This document shows positions 9,186 through 17,804 of a stretch of DNA of 26,524 nt, piece by piece (the stretch's first letter is position 1; each line of letters starts with the position of its first letter). Below the pieces are notes generated by a model. It saw nothing but the letters and a program-made list of their open reading frames with translations. It made no database searches and was not told the DNA's origin. This DNA is from an uncultured Porphyromonadaceae bacterium (GTDB taxonomy: Bacteria > Bacteroidota > Bacteroidia > Bacteroidales > Muribaculaceae). The DNA lies in NCBI GenBank assembly GCA_937892215.1, contig CALAVE010000022.1:1-26524 (forward strand), written 5' to 3'. The position numbers and the translations under genes were made by a program.

Positions 9186-10790
9186 ATGAAATTAAATAAA
9201 ATATTAGCAGTTGCGGCAGTTGCGTTGTTCGGCATGGGTTTCACCTCGTGTATCAACGACCTGAACGTGGAGAACATCAACCCGCAGCAAGATACGGAAT
9301 TCAACCAGGACGCTACATTTAATAATGTGTATGCGAACTTTGCGCTGACCGGTCTGAACTGGGATTCTGATCCTGATACATATTCTACGGACGGCGGTGG
9401 CGGTCAGTCTGGTTTCTTACGCCAGTTGTGGAACGCCAATGAACTGACAACCGACGAGGCTCACTGTGTGTGGGGCGATGCCGGTATTCCCGAGTTTGAC
9501 CATAACATGTGCGGAGACTCGCACCCGATGCTGAGAATGTTCTACGACCGTGCATACTTTGGTATAACCCTGTGTAACTTCTTCCTGGACCAGACAGAGG
9601 ATAAAGATGATGCCGAGACTCTGCGTCAGCGTGCAGAAGTACGCTTCCTGCGTGCTTACACCTACTTGCAGGTGATGGACCTCTTTGGTGACATCGCATG
9701 GCTGGACCACATCAGCACCGAGTATGCTCAGAAGAAGGAGCGTGCATGGGTATTTGACTGGATCGAGACCGAGCTGAAGCAGGTGGCAGGTGAAGAGGAG
9801 AGCCATGAAGTGCTGGCAGAGCCACGCACTAACACCTACGGCCGCGTTGACAAGGCTGCCGCATGGCTGCTCCTGTCGCGTCTGTACCTGAACGCAGAGG
9901 TTTACACCGGCACAGCCCGCTGGGCCGATGCGAAGACCTTTGCCGATAAGACCATGAAGAGCGGCTATAGCCTGAACACAACCGGAAAGGGAATGTACAG
10001 CGCATATCAGTTGCTGTTCATGGGCGACAACAATGAGAACGGTGCTCAGAACGAGAACATCTTCGTGGCAATGCAGGACGGCGAGCGCACCCGCTCATAC
10101 GGTTGCGGTCTGTTCTTCATCTGCGCAATGAAGGATGGAACTCTGGATGCCGATTATCCTTGCGGTTCGAGCCAGAACTGGGCAGGAAACCACGCCCGTC
10201 CTCAGTTTGTACAGAAGTTCTTCCCGGGTGATGACGCACCTGCAGGAACTCCGTTCGACCTGGCATTGTCGGCAGGTGATGATCGCGCGTTGTTCTACAC
10301 CAAGGGACACACACTGGATATCACTGACGAGAGTGCATACGCTAACGGCTACGCATACATCAAGTTCATAGGAGTACGCAGCGACGGTGGCGCGACGAGC
10401 GACGCATCGGGCGAATTCCCCGACAATGACATACCTATCCTGCGCCTTGCAGAGGCTTACCTGACATACGCTGAGGCTGACGCACGCCAGAATGGCGGTT
10501 CGTGCAGCGGTGACGGTCTGGATAAGATTAAGGAGCTGCGTAAGCGCGCTAACGCTAACTCAGACCTGGGCAGTTTCACGCTGAACCAGATTGTAGACGA
10601 GTGGTCGCGTGAGTTCGGATGGGAAGGCCGTCGCAGGATGGACCTTATCCGCTTCGGACTGTATGGTGGTCAGAGTTCATACAAGTGGCAATGGATGGGT
10701 GGTGTTTACGATGGCGCCCAGTTCGGCACAGACCAGAACATTTTCCCGATTCCGAGCACAGACAGAACCGCAAACCCCAACTTGCAATAA
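9186..10790 (+). CDS. susD: SusD/RagB-family starch-binding surface lipoprotein
   Basis: A 534-residue lipoprotein with lipobox FTSC (Cys22) and NDLNVEN after it. It matches SusD/RagB proteins in overall length, in the N-terminal TPR-like segment with RAEVRFLRAYTYLQVMDLFG, and in the C-terminal block EWSREFGWEGRRRMDLIRFG followed by IFPIP and NPNLQ. SusD caps SusC and hands over bound glycan. It begins 22 bp after susC, and co-transcription is almost certain. Whether it binds starch specifically cannot be read from the sequence; the surrounding amylases and SusE/SusF proteins are the argument. Confidence 0.96.
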   Translation: MKLNKILAVAAVALFGMGFTSCINDLNVENINPQQDTEFNQDATFNNVYANFALTGLNWDSDPDTYSTDGGGGQSGFLRQLWNANELTTDEAHCVWGDAGIPEFDHNMCGDSHPMLRMFYDRAYFGITLCNFFLDQTEDKDDAETLRQRAEVRFLRAYTYLQVMDLFGDIAWLDHISTEYAQKKERAWVFDWIETELKQVAGEEESHEVLAEPRTNTYGRVDKAAAWLLLSRLYLNAEVYTGTARWADAKTFADKTMKSGYSLNTTGKGMYSAYQLLFMGDNNENGAQNENIFVAMQDGERTRSYGCGLFFICAMKDGTLDADYPCGSSQNWAGNHARPQFVQKFFPGDDAPAGTPFDLALSAGDDRALFYTKGHTLDITDESAYANGYAYIKFIGVRSDGGATSDASGEFPDNDIPILRLAEAYLTYAEADARQNGGSCSGDGLDKIKELRKRANANSDLGSFTLNQIVDEWSREFGWEGRRRMDLIRFGLYGGQSSYKWQWMGGVYDGAQFGTDQNIFPIPSTDRTANPNLQ

Positions 10791-10844
10791 ATTGCGGACT
10801 TGATTTTGAGTTTAAAAACGAAACATCAAAAACGAAGATAAACT

Positions 10845-12023
10845 ATGAAGAAAATTAAGATAATGGCGATGTTGCTGATGGGTTTGGGCTTGTTCACTGC
10901 CTGTGAGACGGACCGTGACGACAACCCTGTGCTTCTGTCGCCCGACAGTTTTGAATTGTTCGCTCCCGAACTGAGTGGAGTGGCAATAGACCTTGCCAAC
11001 AGCCAGGAAATAGTGCTGAAGGCAAAGGAGCGTCCCAACTATGGCGCACCTGTGCAGGTGACCATGGGCGCTCAGATTGCTCTGAAGGAGAATGCATCTG
11101 AGGAAGAGATTCGCCAGCTGGAACCGACGACGACCGATATTACTTATAATGTGACTGCCGCTGAGGTGAACAAGGCCATTCTGGAGATGGAAGGCGTGGA
11201 GACAGCCGAAGACTTCGTGGAGGGCGAAAGAGACCTTTACGTACGTCTGACCGCTCAGCTTGCCGATGATCTGGAGGGAGCCAACAAGATTTACTCGAAC
11301 TGGCAGAAACTGAAAGTTGTTCCATTCTTCCAGGCAATGGTAGCCGATGAGCCTCTGTACTGGTGGCTGATTGGTGGCTGTATCGGAGACGGTTCATGGG
11401 GTAACAGCGCAAATGAGGCCGGCTACAAGGCTTGCTTCCCGCTGCCTCTGATGAAGGAGTATGAGTACGCAAGCGACGGAACCGGTCACATAGCAATCAC
11501 GCTGTTTGTGCCGGAAGGCGGAATCTTCAAGATGATCCAGACACTGGGTGACTGGAACGTGCAAGTGGGTATGAACGACGGCGAGTTCGCATACAACGAC
11601 GGCGGCAGTGGTAACATTGTTCCGACCGACGGAGAAGGCTTCTATCGCCTTGAGTTCGACACTAAGGAAGGTCAGGTTGTATCATATGAGAAGGTTGACG
11701 CTCCTGCCAGCACATACAGCACAGTAAGTGTCATTGGTCTGGGCGGAGACTGGGAGACAGACATCGACATGACCCCGGCCGCAGGCGCAGGTCTGAATAA
11801 CCACATGTGGACCGCAATTATCAAAGTGGATGAGTCAACCGTGTTCAAGATGCGTGCTGACCATGCATGGGATATCAACTGGGGCTACGGTGCATTCGAA
11901 GGCGAGGTTAACACTTCGGGCTTTGCAGTGAATAATGGCCAGAACATAGGAATCGAGGCCGGCAAGTGGGCTATCTATCTGGATGACATCACAGGCTTCT
12001 TCCGCGTAGTGGCAGTAGAATAA
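10845..12023 (+). CDS. SusE/SusF-family outer-membrane starch-binding lipoprotein (SusE position)
   Basis: A 392-residue lipoprotein with lipobox FTAC (Cys20) and the acidic stretch ETDRDD. Residues about 25-150 form the SusE-type N-terminal region (VLLSPDSFELFAPELSG). Two C-terminal modules follow, about 165-280 (YWWLIGG, GDGSWG) and 283-392 (SVIGLGGDW, FKMRADHAWDINWGYG). They are rich in Trp and Tyr and resemble the starch-binding modules of SusE and SusF. The last module is close to the final module of the next gene (FKFRANRGWAVNWGY). Its place right after susD, 54 bp away, is that of susE. Its role is to hold alpha-glucan at the cell surface; it has no catalytic motif. Confidence 0.88.
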   Translation: MKKIKIMAMLLMGLGLFTACETDRDDNPVLLSPDSFELFAPELSGVAIDLANSQEIVLKAKERPNYGAPVQVTMGAQIALKENASEEEIRQLEPTTTDITYNVTAAEVNKAILEMEGVETAEDFVEGERDLYVRLTAQLADDLEGANKIYSNWQKLKVVPFFQAMVADEPLYWWLIGGCIGDGSWGNSANEAGYKACFPLPLMKEYEYASDGTGHIAITLFVPEGGIFKMIQTLGDWNVQVGMNDGEFAYNDGGSGNIVPTDGEGFYRLEFDTKEGQVVSYEKVDAPASTYSTVSVIGLGGDWETDIDMTPAAGAGLNNHMWTAIIKVDESTVFKMRADHAWDINWGYGAFEGEVNTSGFAVNNGQNIGIEAGKWAIYLDDITGFFRVVAVE

Positions 12024-12035
12024 TAACTCATTAAA

Positions 12036-13484
12036 ATGATAAAAACGATGAAGATAAAATCATATTTGATGATGGCCGTGGCCGCCCTCGCACTGACATC
12101 GTGCAACGAGGACTTCGGCGACTGGCTGTCGCAGAGCACGAATGAGGCACCCACCGCGGTGACCATAGGCGGACTCACCTTCTCTCCGGTAGGAACGATA
12201 GATTATCGTACGCTGGAGGACGTGGATTTGGTGAAGGTAGCCAATGTGACCCCGGTGAGCGCAAGCAGTGAGGACTATAACAAGGTGACTTATCACCTGC
12301 TGTTCGACGACGGCACTCAGATGGACATTGATGCCGACGGAAATGTGGATGCCAAGGCCCTGGAGGCACTTGTGGTGAAGATGTTCGGCCGTGAGCCAGT
12401 GGAGCGCACGCTTCAGGCCAAGATGGAGGCTATAGTGAGCAACGGTTCGATGGCCACCCGCGTAACGAGCGACCAGGTGCTGAACATAGTATGTATCCCC
12501 GATGCACCGGTTATAGAGAGCGAGTACTACTATATAGGTTCTTCTAACGGCTGGGCCGCATCGAAGGATTATCCTCTGAGCAACGGAGGCGTTGACCCAT
12601 ACGAGAATCCAGTATTCAGTGTAGTGGTTCCGATTACTAACGGTGACGATGGAAATCCTGCTGACAACTGGTTCAAGATTGTGGGCAAGAGCGCATTCGA
12701 CCGTCTTGACGCCGGAGGCGACTTCTGGGATGGCGACTTTGTGGGCTACGCAGAGAATGGAGCCAACGACCTGACCGGTAAGATTACAATTGGCTACAAT
12801 GATCAGGAAGCATTTGCGTTCAAGTTTGACGTGGCTGCAAATCCTGCCAAGTATGTTCGCATAACCATCAACTTCATGGAAGAGACCTTCACGCTGGAGC
12901 CAATCAGTTTTGCAGACTTCATCTACGAGATTGGAAACAGCACGGGTTGGAGCGGCGTAGAGCCACTGTACAACTTTGAGGGTAACGGCAAGTATCGCGG
13001 CTTCGGTTATCTGGAGGGCGAATTCAAGTTCCGTCCGAACGAGAACGACTGGAACGGCGACTGGGAGTTTGACGGAGAAGGCAAGATAGCCGACAATGGC
13101 GGCGCAAACTGCCCGGCACCTGCTGAGCCCGGCTACTACATGATAGACGTGGATCTGAATGCGATGACTTATGCAATCAGCAAGATTGACGTTATAACTC
13201 TGATAGGAAGTGCAATCAATGGTGACACTAGCTGGGGCACTGACTATGAGATGACTTATAACCGCGACCTTGACCAGTGGGAGTGGGAAGGCGAACTGAC
13301 CTCCGGTGAGTTCAAGTTCCGCGCTAACCGTGGCTGGGCTGTCAACTGGGGTTATGCCGACGGTACAACTGCTTACCTGAAGCACGACGGCGGAAACATC
13401 CCGGCAACTGCAGGAAATTACAAGATTACTCTGAAGGCTAAGTGCGATGGTGGACCAGCAACGTTCACAATTACTCCGCTCTGA
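12036..13484 (+). CDS. SusE/SusF-family outer-membrane starch-binding lipoprotein (SusF position)
   Basis: A 482-residue lipoprotein with lipobox LTSC (Cys23). An alternative ATG at 12048 gives MKIKSYL, a more usual signal start. After an N-terminal region of about 130 residues come three aromatic-rich modules. They lie at about 163-285 (YYYIGSSNGW), 288-385 (FIYEIGNSTGWSG, with FKFRPNENDWNGDWEFDGEG) and 385-482 (ITLIGSAINGDTSWG, with FKFRANRGWAVNWGY). The repeated pattern of an IG start, then FKFR and W residues, marks SusF-like carbohydrate-binding modules. It starts 12 bp after the SusE-like gene and is the last gene of the operon, followed by a hairpin. Three modules against two in its neighbour matches SusF versus SusE of Bacteroides, but the family has no catalytic signature to confirm it. 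Confidence 0.87.
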   Translation: MIKTMKIKSYLMMAVAALALTSCNEDFGDWLSQSTNEAPTAVTIGGLTFSPVGTIDYRTLEDVDLVKVANVTPVSASSEDYNKVTYHLLFDDGTQMDIDADGNVDAKALEALVVKMFGREPVERTLQAKMEAIVSNGSMATRVTSDQVLNIVCIPDAPVIESEYYYIGSSNGWAASKDYPLSNGGVDPYENPVFSVVVPITNGDDGNPADNWFKIVGKSAFDRLDAGGDFWDGDFVGYAENGANDLTGKITIGYNDQEAFAFKFDVAANPAKYVRITINFMEETFTLEPISFADFIYEIGNSTGWSGVEPLYNFEGNGKYRGFGYLEGEFKFRPNENDWNGDWEFDGEGKIADNGGANCPAPAEPGYYMIDVDLNAMTYAISKIDVITLIGSAINGDTSWGTDYEMTYNRDLDQWEWEGELTSGEFKFRANRGWAVNWGYADGTTAYLKHDGGNIPATAGNYKITLKAKCDGGPATFTITPL

Positions 13485-13511
13485 TGCCAGACAGAAATAG
13501 AGTGACGAGAT

Positions 13512-13545
13512 GTGAGCCGGTTCTCCACAGAGAGGACCGGCTCAC
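13512..13545 (+). terminator. hairpin closing the susC-D-E-F operon
   Basis: GTGAGCCGGT (13512-13521) pairs perfectly with ACCGGCTCAC (13536-13545), followed by a short T-rich tail (TTGTGATT). It starts 28 bp after the last stop and ahead of the operator and promoter of the next unit. Confidence 0.7.
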
Positions 13546-13590
13546 TTGTGATTAACTGGAGATGAATAGAGACTGATGATGCGCTGAAAG

Positions 13591-13606
13591 GTGAAAACGA
13601 TTGCAC
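13591..13606. promoter_or_regulatory. LacI-type operator, copy 2
   Basis: GTGAAAACGATTGCAC differs from the perfect palindrome at 5933 at two of 16 positions and keeps the AACG centre. Its centre is 61 bp upstream of the TAATTTTG box at 13660, exactly as at susC. Confidence 0.75.
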
Positions 13607-13659
13607 GGAAAAATGTGTTAAATTGATTATCAGAGGGGATAAAAGCTGTGAGTGATTAT

Positions 13660-13667
13660 TAATTTTG
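13660..13667 (+). promoter_or_regulatory. promoter of GH13 amylase no. 1
   Basis: TAATTTTG fits the Bacteroidetes -7 box. No TTTG is seen at the -33 position (about 13636-13640), suggesting dependence on an activator. The predicted start near 13671 leaves a leader of about 75 nt. That leader contains the perfect palindrome GCACAGCTGTGC (13700-13711), and TGCACA at 13678-13683 could pair with TGTGCA at 13707-13712. Confidence 0.6.
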
Positions 13668-13745
13668 CATAGGAGTGTGCACATCGCCTCGAAGTGGTCG
13701 CACAGCTGTGCATATAGACTTGAAAATTAATACGATAAAACAGAT

Positions 13746-16700
13746 ATGCGAAAACTAATTTTATCTTTAATGGCAATGCTGCCCCTTGCGGTGTGGTCGC
13801 AGGGCTGGCCGGCAAATTACAGTGGCGTGATGATGCAAGGATTTGTGTGGGACGACTACACAACGACGACGTGGAGCGCTCTGACAAGCAATGTGGAAGA
13901 GTATTCCACGTGGTTCGACCTGATATGGGTGCCTCAGAGCGGCCAAATCAAGCCGAATGAGTGGAACTACGGTGATGGAGCGCATTCGATGGGATATTCC
14001 CCTGTGTATATGCTTCGTCACAATTCGTGCTTCGGGACGCAGGCCCAACTTATCAACATGATAAAGGCATATCGCGAGCATGGTACCGGCATAATAGAGG
14101 ACGTGGTGGTGAACCACAAGAACGGAGTGTATGACTGGGCCGACTTCCCCAATGAGACTGCAACCGGCCCGACTACCGGGTTGAGTTACAGCATCACGTG
14201 GGCAAGCCCCAAGACGAACATGTGGGGAATATGCACGAGTGACGAGGTGTTCGGTCAAAGCGGCTATACGGCATCGAGCGACGCCCACGGCGACACGGGC
14301 GACGACTTTGACGGCGCGCGCGATCTAGACCATCAGGACAGCCGTGTGAGGGCCAACATAAAGACTTATCTGGACTATCTGGTGAATGAACTGGGCTATG
14401 CCGGATTCCGCTGGGATATGGTGAAGGGCTTCGACCCGAAATATGTGGCAGAATACGTGACCAGCAGCGCGCCGATGTTCTCGGTGGGCGAGTGCTGGGA
14501 CGGAATGGAGCGCATAACGAGTTATATTAAGGGCAGTTACTACAAGAGCGCGGCCTTTGACTTCCCGCTGATGTATGCCATAAAGGACGCGTGCCGCAAC
14601 GGCAGTTGGGGCAGCCTGAACAATGCCGGACTGGTGGCGGACGCGAACCTGCGTCGCTACGCGGTGACGTTTATAGACAACCATGACACATACAGGAACG
14701 ACCGCCTGATAACGAATACCGACGCGGCTTACGCGTTTATCCTGGGAATGCCCGGAACCCCGTGCATTCTGAAAGACGACTACACAAACAGCAGCCTGCA
14801 ACCGGTGATACAAGCGTGTATCCGTGGCCGCCGCGCCGCCGGGGTGACTAACCAAAGCAATATCTCCAACGTGGAGCAGAAAAACGGCGGTATCACCTTC
14901 TGGGTGGCCGGAAGCAAGGGAAACGTGTGTATCCAACTCGGTCCGGACACGGACAATGGATGCCCGAGCGGTTACAAAGACGTGTGGCACAAGGACGGAT
15001 TGTTCCGCTACAGCGTGGAGACCGACCTTGACCCGTATGTGCTTCAGCCGAAGGAGACCTCGCTGCTGGGCGAAGCCATGGTGGACAAGGGCAGCGGCAA
15101 CTACACCGGCAGCGTGACAGTGAAGGTCCGTCCGTCGGTAATGGGAACCACACTTGTCTATACCACCGACGGCAGCGCCCCGAGTGCGAGCAGCGCGCAG
15201 ATAACCGGAGTGAAAGAACTGACCTTCAGCGAGAACACGACCCTTAAAGTGGGCGTGCTGAACAACGGCAAGGTGCAGCAGGTGAAGATATTCAAGTATG
15301 TGATAACGAGCAGCGACAACGGCAAGATAAGAGTGTATGTGCGCGGCTCAAACATCCACGTTTACGCATGGGACAGCGATGGCGTTGTGAGCAGCGCATG
15401 GCCCGGAAGCACACTGAATAACTCGATAGGCATAGGCGGTCTGGACTGGAGTTACATAGACTTCACCAAGAAGAGCGATGACTATGCTGTGAACCTGATA
15501 CTGAACGAAGGCGACAGTGACACTCAGACAGCCGATATTACAGGTGTGACGCACGACATATTCCTGTCGCTCTCGAGCAATCAGTATGAGGACCTGACTA
15601 CGAGTTACATAGAGTCGGCCAGGACTCCGACCGTGTCGATAGACAAGACCAGCGGCGAGTATGAGGTGAACACGCTGAGCGTGAGCCTTAACGCGAGCGC
15701 AACCGACGCTCAGATTGTATATACGACCAACGGCAGCGTGCCTACCGCCACAAACGGGACCAAGGTTACCGGCAAGGCGACACTGAGCCTGAACAAGTCA
15801 ACAAGCGAGCAGGTGGTGAACGCCGGCATACTGGAGAACGGTGCTGTTACGAATGTGGTAACTCGCGTGTATCTGGTGAAGGGTGGCACGTCGGGTTCGA
15901 CCACAACGACCAAGGGAATCACAATCTATGTGTATAAAGATGCCGGGACGCCGAACTGCTATCTGTATTCGTGGAACAACAGCGGTACGCAGCGCACAGG
16001 CACATGGCCGGGCAAGAAATTCAGCACCATGCAGACCGAGCAGATAAACGGCGGCACATGGTACTACTACACGTTCCCCGAGGCCGACAAGATTATAAAC
16101 ATCATCTTCAACAACGGCAGCGGCACGCAGACCGCAGATATAACCGGAATTACGACAGACCGCTATTACTATTATCCGAGTGAATTCGGAACCGACTATT
16201 CCAAGGCATATCAGGAGACCGGTTCGGAGTACGTGAACAGGAATCAGGATGGTGGTGACAGCGGCAGCATGACGGCACTGCCGAGCGACGCGAAATGGCT
16301 CGATGGCCACGTGTTCTGCTACTTTGAGAACGACGGGAACTATACCATCCCCTACATCTGGGCATGGAGCGACACAGAGAACTTTACAGGCGGCAGTTGG
16401 CCCGGCACACAACTTGTGGAGCCGGTGGGCATAGCGCCAAGCGGTAACACCATCTTCCTGTGGGATCTGGGCGAGTCCGAAAGCGCGCCGACAGGAGTTC
16501 TGTTCAGCGACAAGAGCGGAGTGGGCACTCAGACGAGCGACTTCACGTTTGTGAACGGCGGCTATTACACCACCGGCGGTTCGGCCGGCGCAGTGAGCGG
16601 CAACGGCATGACCCTGGCCAGCGTGCTGAAGAGCGGCGTTCAGGGAAAGAACTACGTGGTGGACGATGAATTGACAGGAATTTGCTTCTCTCCCGACGGT

Positions 16701-17489
16701 CAATACCTGTATGCGAAGGACAACGGCAACGCCATAGAGAAATACGCCAACACCGAGGGTCTGACGATATTCGACAATCCGGAGGACTTCGACCAGAGCA
16801 ACTGGGTGGTGATTAAGTTCAAGAGTGCGCAGAGCGCAGCCAAGCAGCAGGCCTATATCAACCATGCGATAAAGAGCGGAACCCTGAGTGGCACACTGGC
16901 AAGCAAGGACAACGCTGTGATTAACGCGGTGGTTACCCCAGTGGCGGGAGAGTCGGCCGGTGAATATGAGCCGAACACTTACTGCGTGGCCAACTTTGTG
17001 CCCCAGAGCGAGTACTTCCTGATGACACCGCGCGTGAACGAGTACGCAAAGGTGCGTGCGGCCGTGTATCAGAACGGAGCGTTCTATGTGCCGGCACGTT
17101 CGTCGGTGGTGAACCTGGATAAACTGAGCGGCGGAGTGAGCGCCGATGTGGACTGGTATGAGGATGGCCCGACATTTGAGAACGGCAAGGTGTACGAGGT
17201 GACGGGCGTGATAAAGGCCAAGAGCGGCTCGTCGTCGGCACCGCGCAAGGTGGCGATAAACGAGGGCACTCTGAGTACGTCGTTCGTTCTGAGTGCGATA
17301 AGCGCAAAGGAGACGGAGCAGATAATCACGGGCGTAGCCGAAGAAAATCTGGCAGGGAAGGAAGTGCAGAGCACCGAGTACTACAACCTGCTGGGAGTTA
17401 AGAGCAGCGAGCCGTTTGATGGCGTGAACATCAAGGTTGTGACCTATACCGACGGCACCCGCAAGGTGGTGAAAACGATAGCAAAGTGA
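13746..17489 (+). CDS. secreted multi-CBM GH13 alpha-amylase
   Basis: A 1247-residue secreted alpha-amylase acting on starch alpha-1,4 bonds. The signal peptide ends near VWS|QG. The GH13 domain (about 20-430) shows region I DVVVNH (119-124), region II GFRWD with nucleophile Asp224, region III GECWD with acid/base Glu249, and region IV DNHD with Asp314. All catalytic residues are intact. After it come a chitobiase-C-like segment (about 452-521, YTTDGSAPS), a CBM26-like module (527-610), a second chitobiase-C-like segment (627-710, YTTNGSVPT), a CBM26-like module (724-816, YLYSWNN, TWPGKKF) and a third (852-947, WAWSD, SWPGTQ). An uncharacterised region and a short tail resembling a type IX secretion signal (YYNLLGVKSS...VVTYTDGTRKVVK) end the protein. 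It is much longer than a simple amylase, implying attachment to granular or insoluble starch. It is transcribed from its own operator-linked promoter. Confidence 0.94.
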   Translation: MRKLILSLMAMLPLAVWSQGWPANYSGVMMQGFVWDDYTTTTWSALTSNVEEYSTWFDLIWVPQSGQIKPNEWNYGDGAHSMGYSPVYMLRHNSCFGTQAQLINMIKAYREHGTGIIEDVVVNHKNGVYDWADFPNETATGPTTGLSYSITWASPKTNMWGICTSDEVFGQSGYTASSDAHGDTGDDFDGARDLDHQDSRVRANIKTYLDYLVNELGYAGFRWDMVKGFDPKYVAEYVTSSAPMFSVGECWDGMERITSYIKGSYYKSAAFDFPLMYAIKDACRNGSWGSLNNAGLVADANLRRYAVTFIDNHDTYRNDRLITNTDAAYAFILGMPGTPCILKDDYTNSSLQPVIQACIRGRRAAGVTNQSNISNVEQKNGGITFWVAGSKGNVCIQLGPDTDNGCPSGYKDVWHKDGLFRYSVETDLDPYVLQPKETSLLGEAMVDKGSGNYTGSVTVKVRPSVMGTTLVYTTDGSAPSASSAQITGVKELTFSENTTLKVGVLNNGKVQQVKIFKYVITSSDNGKIRVYVRGSNIHVYAWDSDGVVSSAWPGSTLNNSIGIGGLDWSYIDFTKKSDDYAVNLILNEGDSDTQTADITGVTHDIFLSLSSNQYEDLTTSYIESARTPTVSIDKTSGEYEVNTLSVSLNASATDAQIVYTTNGSVPTATNGTKVTGKATLSLNKSTSEQVVNAGILENGAVTNVVTRVYLVKGGTSGSTTTTKGITIYVYKDAGTPNCYLYSWNNSGTQRTGTWPGKKFSTMQTEQINGGTWYYYTFPEADKIINIIFNNGSGTQTADITGITTDRYYYYPSEFGTDYSKAYQETGSEYVNRNQDGGDSGSMTALPSDAKWLDGHVFCYFENDGNYTIPYIWAWSDTENFTGGSWPGTQLVEPVGIAPSGNTIFLWDLGESESAPTGVLFSDKSGVGTQTSDFTFVNGGYYTTGGSAGAVSGNGMTLASVLKSGVQGKNYVVDDELTGICFSPDGQYLYAKDNGNAIEKYANTEGLTIFDNPEDFDQSNWVVIKFKSAQSAAKQQAYINHAIKSGTLSGTLASKDNAVINAVVTPVAGESAGEYEPNTYCVANFVPQSEYFLMTPRVNEYAKVRAAVYQNGAFYVPARSSVVNLDKLSGGVSADVDWYEDGPTFENGKVYEVTGVIKAKSGSSSAPRKVAINEGTLSTSFVLSAISAKETEQIITGVAEENLAGKEVQSTEYYNLLGVKSSEPFDGVNIKVVTYTDGTRKVVKTIAK

Positions 17490-17492
17490 CGG

Positions 17493-17508
17493 GTGTAAAC
17501 GATTGCAT
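17493..17508. promoter_or_regulatory. LacI-type operator, copy 3
   Basis: GTGTAAACGATTGCAT begins four bases after the stop of GH13 no. 1. Four of 16 positions differ from copy 1, and the AACG centre is kept. Its centre is 62 bp upstream of TAATTTTG at 17563. Confidence 0.65.
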
Positions 17509-17562
17509 ATTCAGTCGGTGCGAAAAACAGAAAATGTTTTTCGTGAGGTGAAACTGAAGGAG

Positions 17563-17570
17563 TAATTTTG
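17563..17570 (+). promoter_or_regulatory. operator-linked promoter that reads into a hairpin
   Basis: TAATTTTG followed by CAT is nearly the same as the promoters at 6002 and 13660. The predicted start near 17574 is only about 36 bases before the stem at 17610-17649, so no annotated gene lies within the expected transcript. Confidence 0.5.
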
Positions 17571-17573
17571 CAT

Positions 17574-17655
17574 TGAAAAAGAGACTTTACTATTTAACAT
17601 CTAATACAAAGTCTGGGCGATGATTCCGCGAGGGAGAATCGCCCAGACTATTTTA
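17574..17655 (+). ncRNA. candidate short RNA (about 80 nt) under the locus operator
   Basis: A promoter box with an upstream operator, an unstructured AT-rich stretch of about 36 nt, and a 12-bp GC-rich hairpin with a TTTT tail form a complete small-RNA unit. No convincing open reading frame lies between promoter and hairpin. Alternatives are the relic promoter of a deleted gene whose terminator remains, or a leader that sometimes reads through to the LRR gene. Expression is not shown by the sequence. Confidence 0.35.
17610..17649 (+). terminator. strong intrinsic terminator
   Basis: AGTCTGGGCGAT (17610-17621) pairs perfectly with ATCGCCCAGACT (17638-17649), with a 16-base loop and an ATTTTAT tail. 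It would stop both read-through from GH13 no. 1 and transcripts from the promoter at 17563. Confidence 0.85.
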
Positions 17656-17668
17656 TGGAGTGTTCGAT

Positions 17669-17705
17669 ATAAATTCAAAATCATTGCGAGTTAATTTGCA
17701 GAACC
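17669..17705. repeat. 37-bp intergenic element resembling 4709-4745
   Basis: This is the partner of the element at 4709-4745 (29 of 37 identical, no gaps). It lies between the terminator at 17649 and the LRR promoter. Chance similarity of AT-rich DNA is not excluded. Confidence 0.3.
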
Positions 17706-17733
17706 TTATTGGTGTCAAATTTTTGAGGGTGAG

Positions 17734-17765
17734 TTTGCGAAAGTGTTTTGAAATGTATATATTTG
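17734..17765 (+). promoter_or_regulatory. canonical promoter of the LRR gene
   Basis: TTTG (17734-17737), a 20-bp spacer and TATATTTG (17758-17765) form the best -33/-7 pair in the window. The predicted start near 17769 gives a leader of about 36 nt to the ATG at 17805. No operator copy lies next to it, so the gene may be expressed independently of the regulator. Confidence 0.7.
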
Positions 17766-17804
17766 CGAAATAGAATAGAAATATTAACACAAAAAGAAGA
17801 ACCA

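Noticed and set aside
12060..13385. A 441-residue open frame antisense to the SusF-like gene
   Set aside because: It lies wholly opposite a well-supported lipoprotein gene, has no recognisable domain, signal or promoter, and its openness follows from the codon bias of the sense strand. Similar antisense frames at 760-1809, 15798-16865, 19500-20552 and 21416-22564 were dropped for the same reason.
15100..16590. Direct repeats at the DNA level in the large amylase
   Set aside because: The repeated modules are recognisable as protein motifs, but the DNA has diverged. No long exact repeat was seen that would suggest recent expansion.
17469..17484. A further operator-like match 24 bp upstream of operator copy 3
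   Set aside because: GTGAAAACGATAGCAA resembles copy 2 but is within the last codons of GH13 no. 1 (VVKTIAK), has a weaker right half and does not keep the 61-62 bp spacing.
17620..17694. A short ATG frame beginning in the terminator stem
   Set aside because: It is only about 24 codons, starts inside a strong hairpin, has no ribosome-binding site and shows no protein-like pattern.
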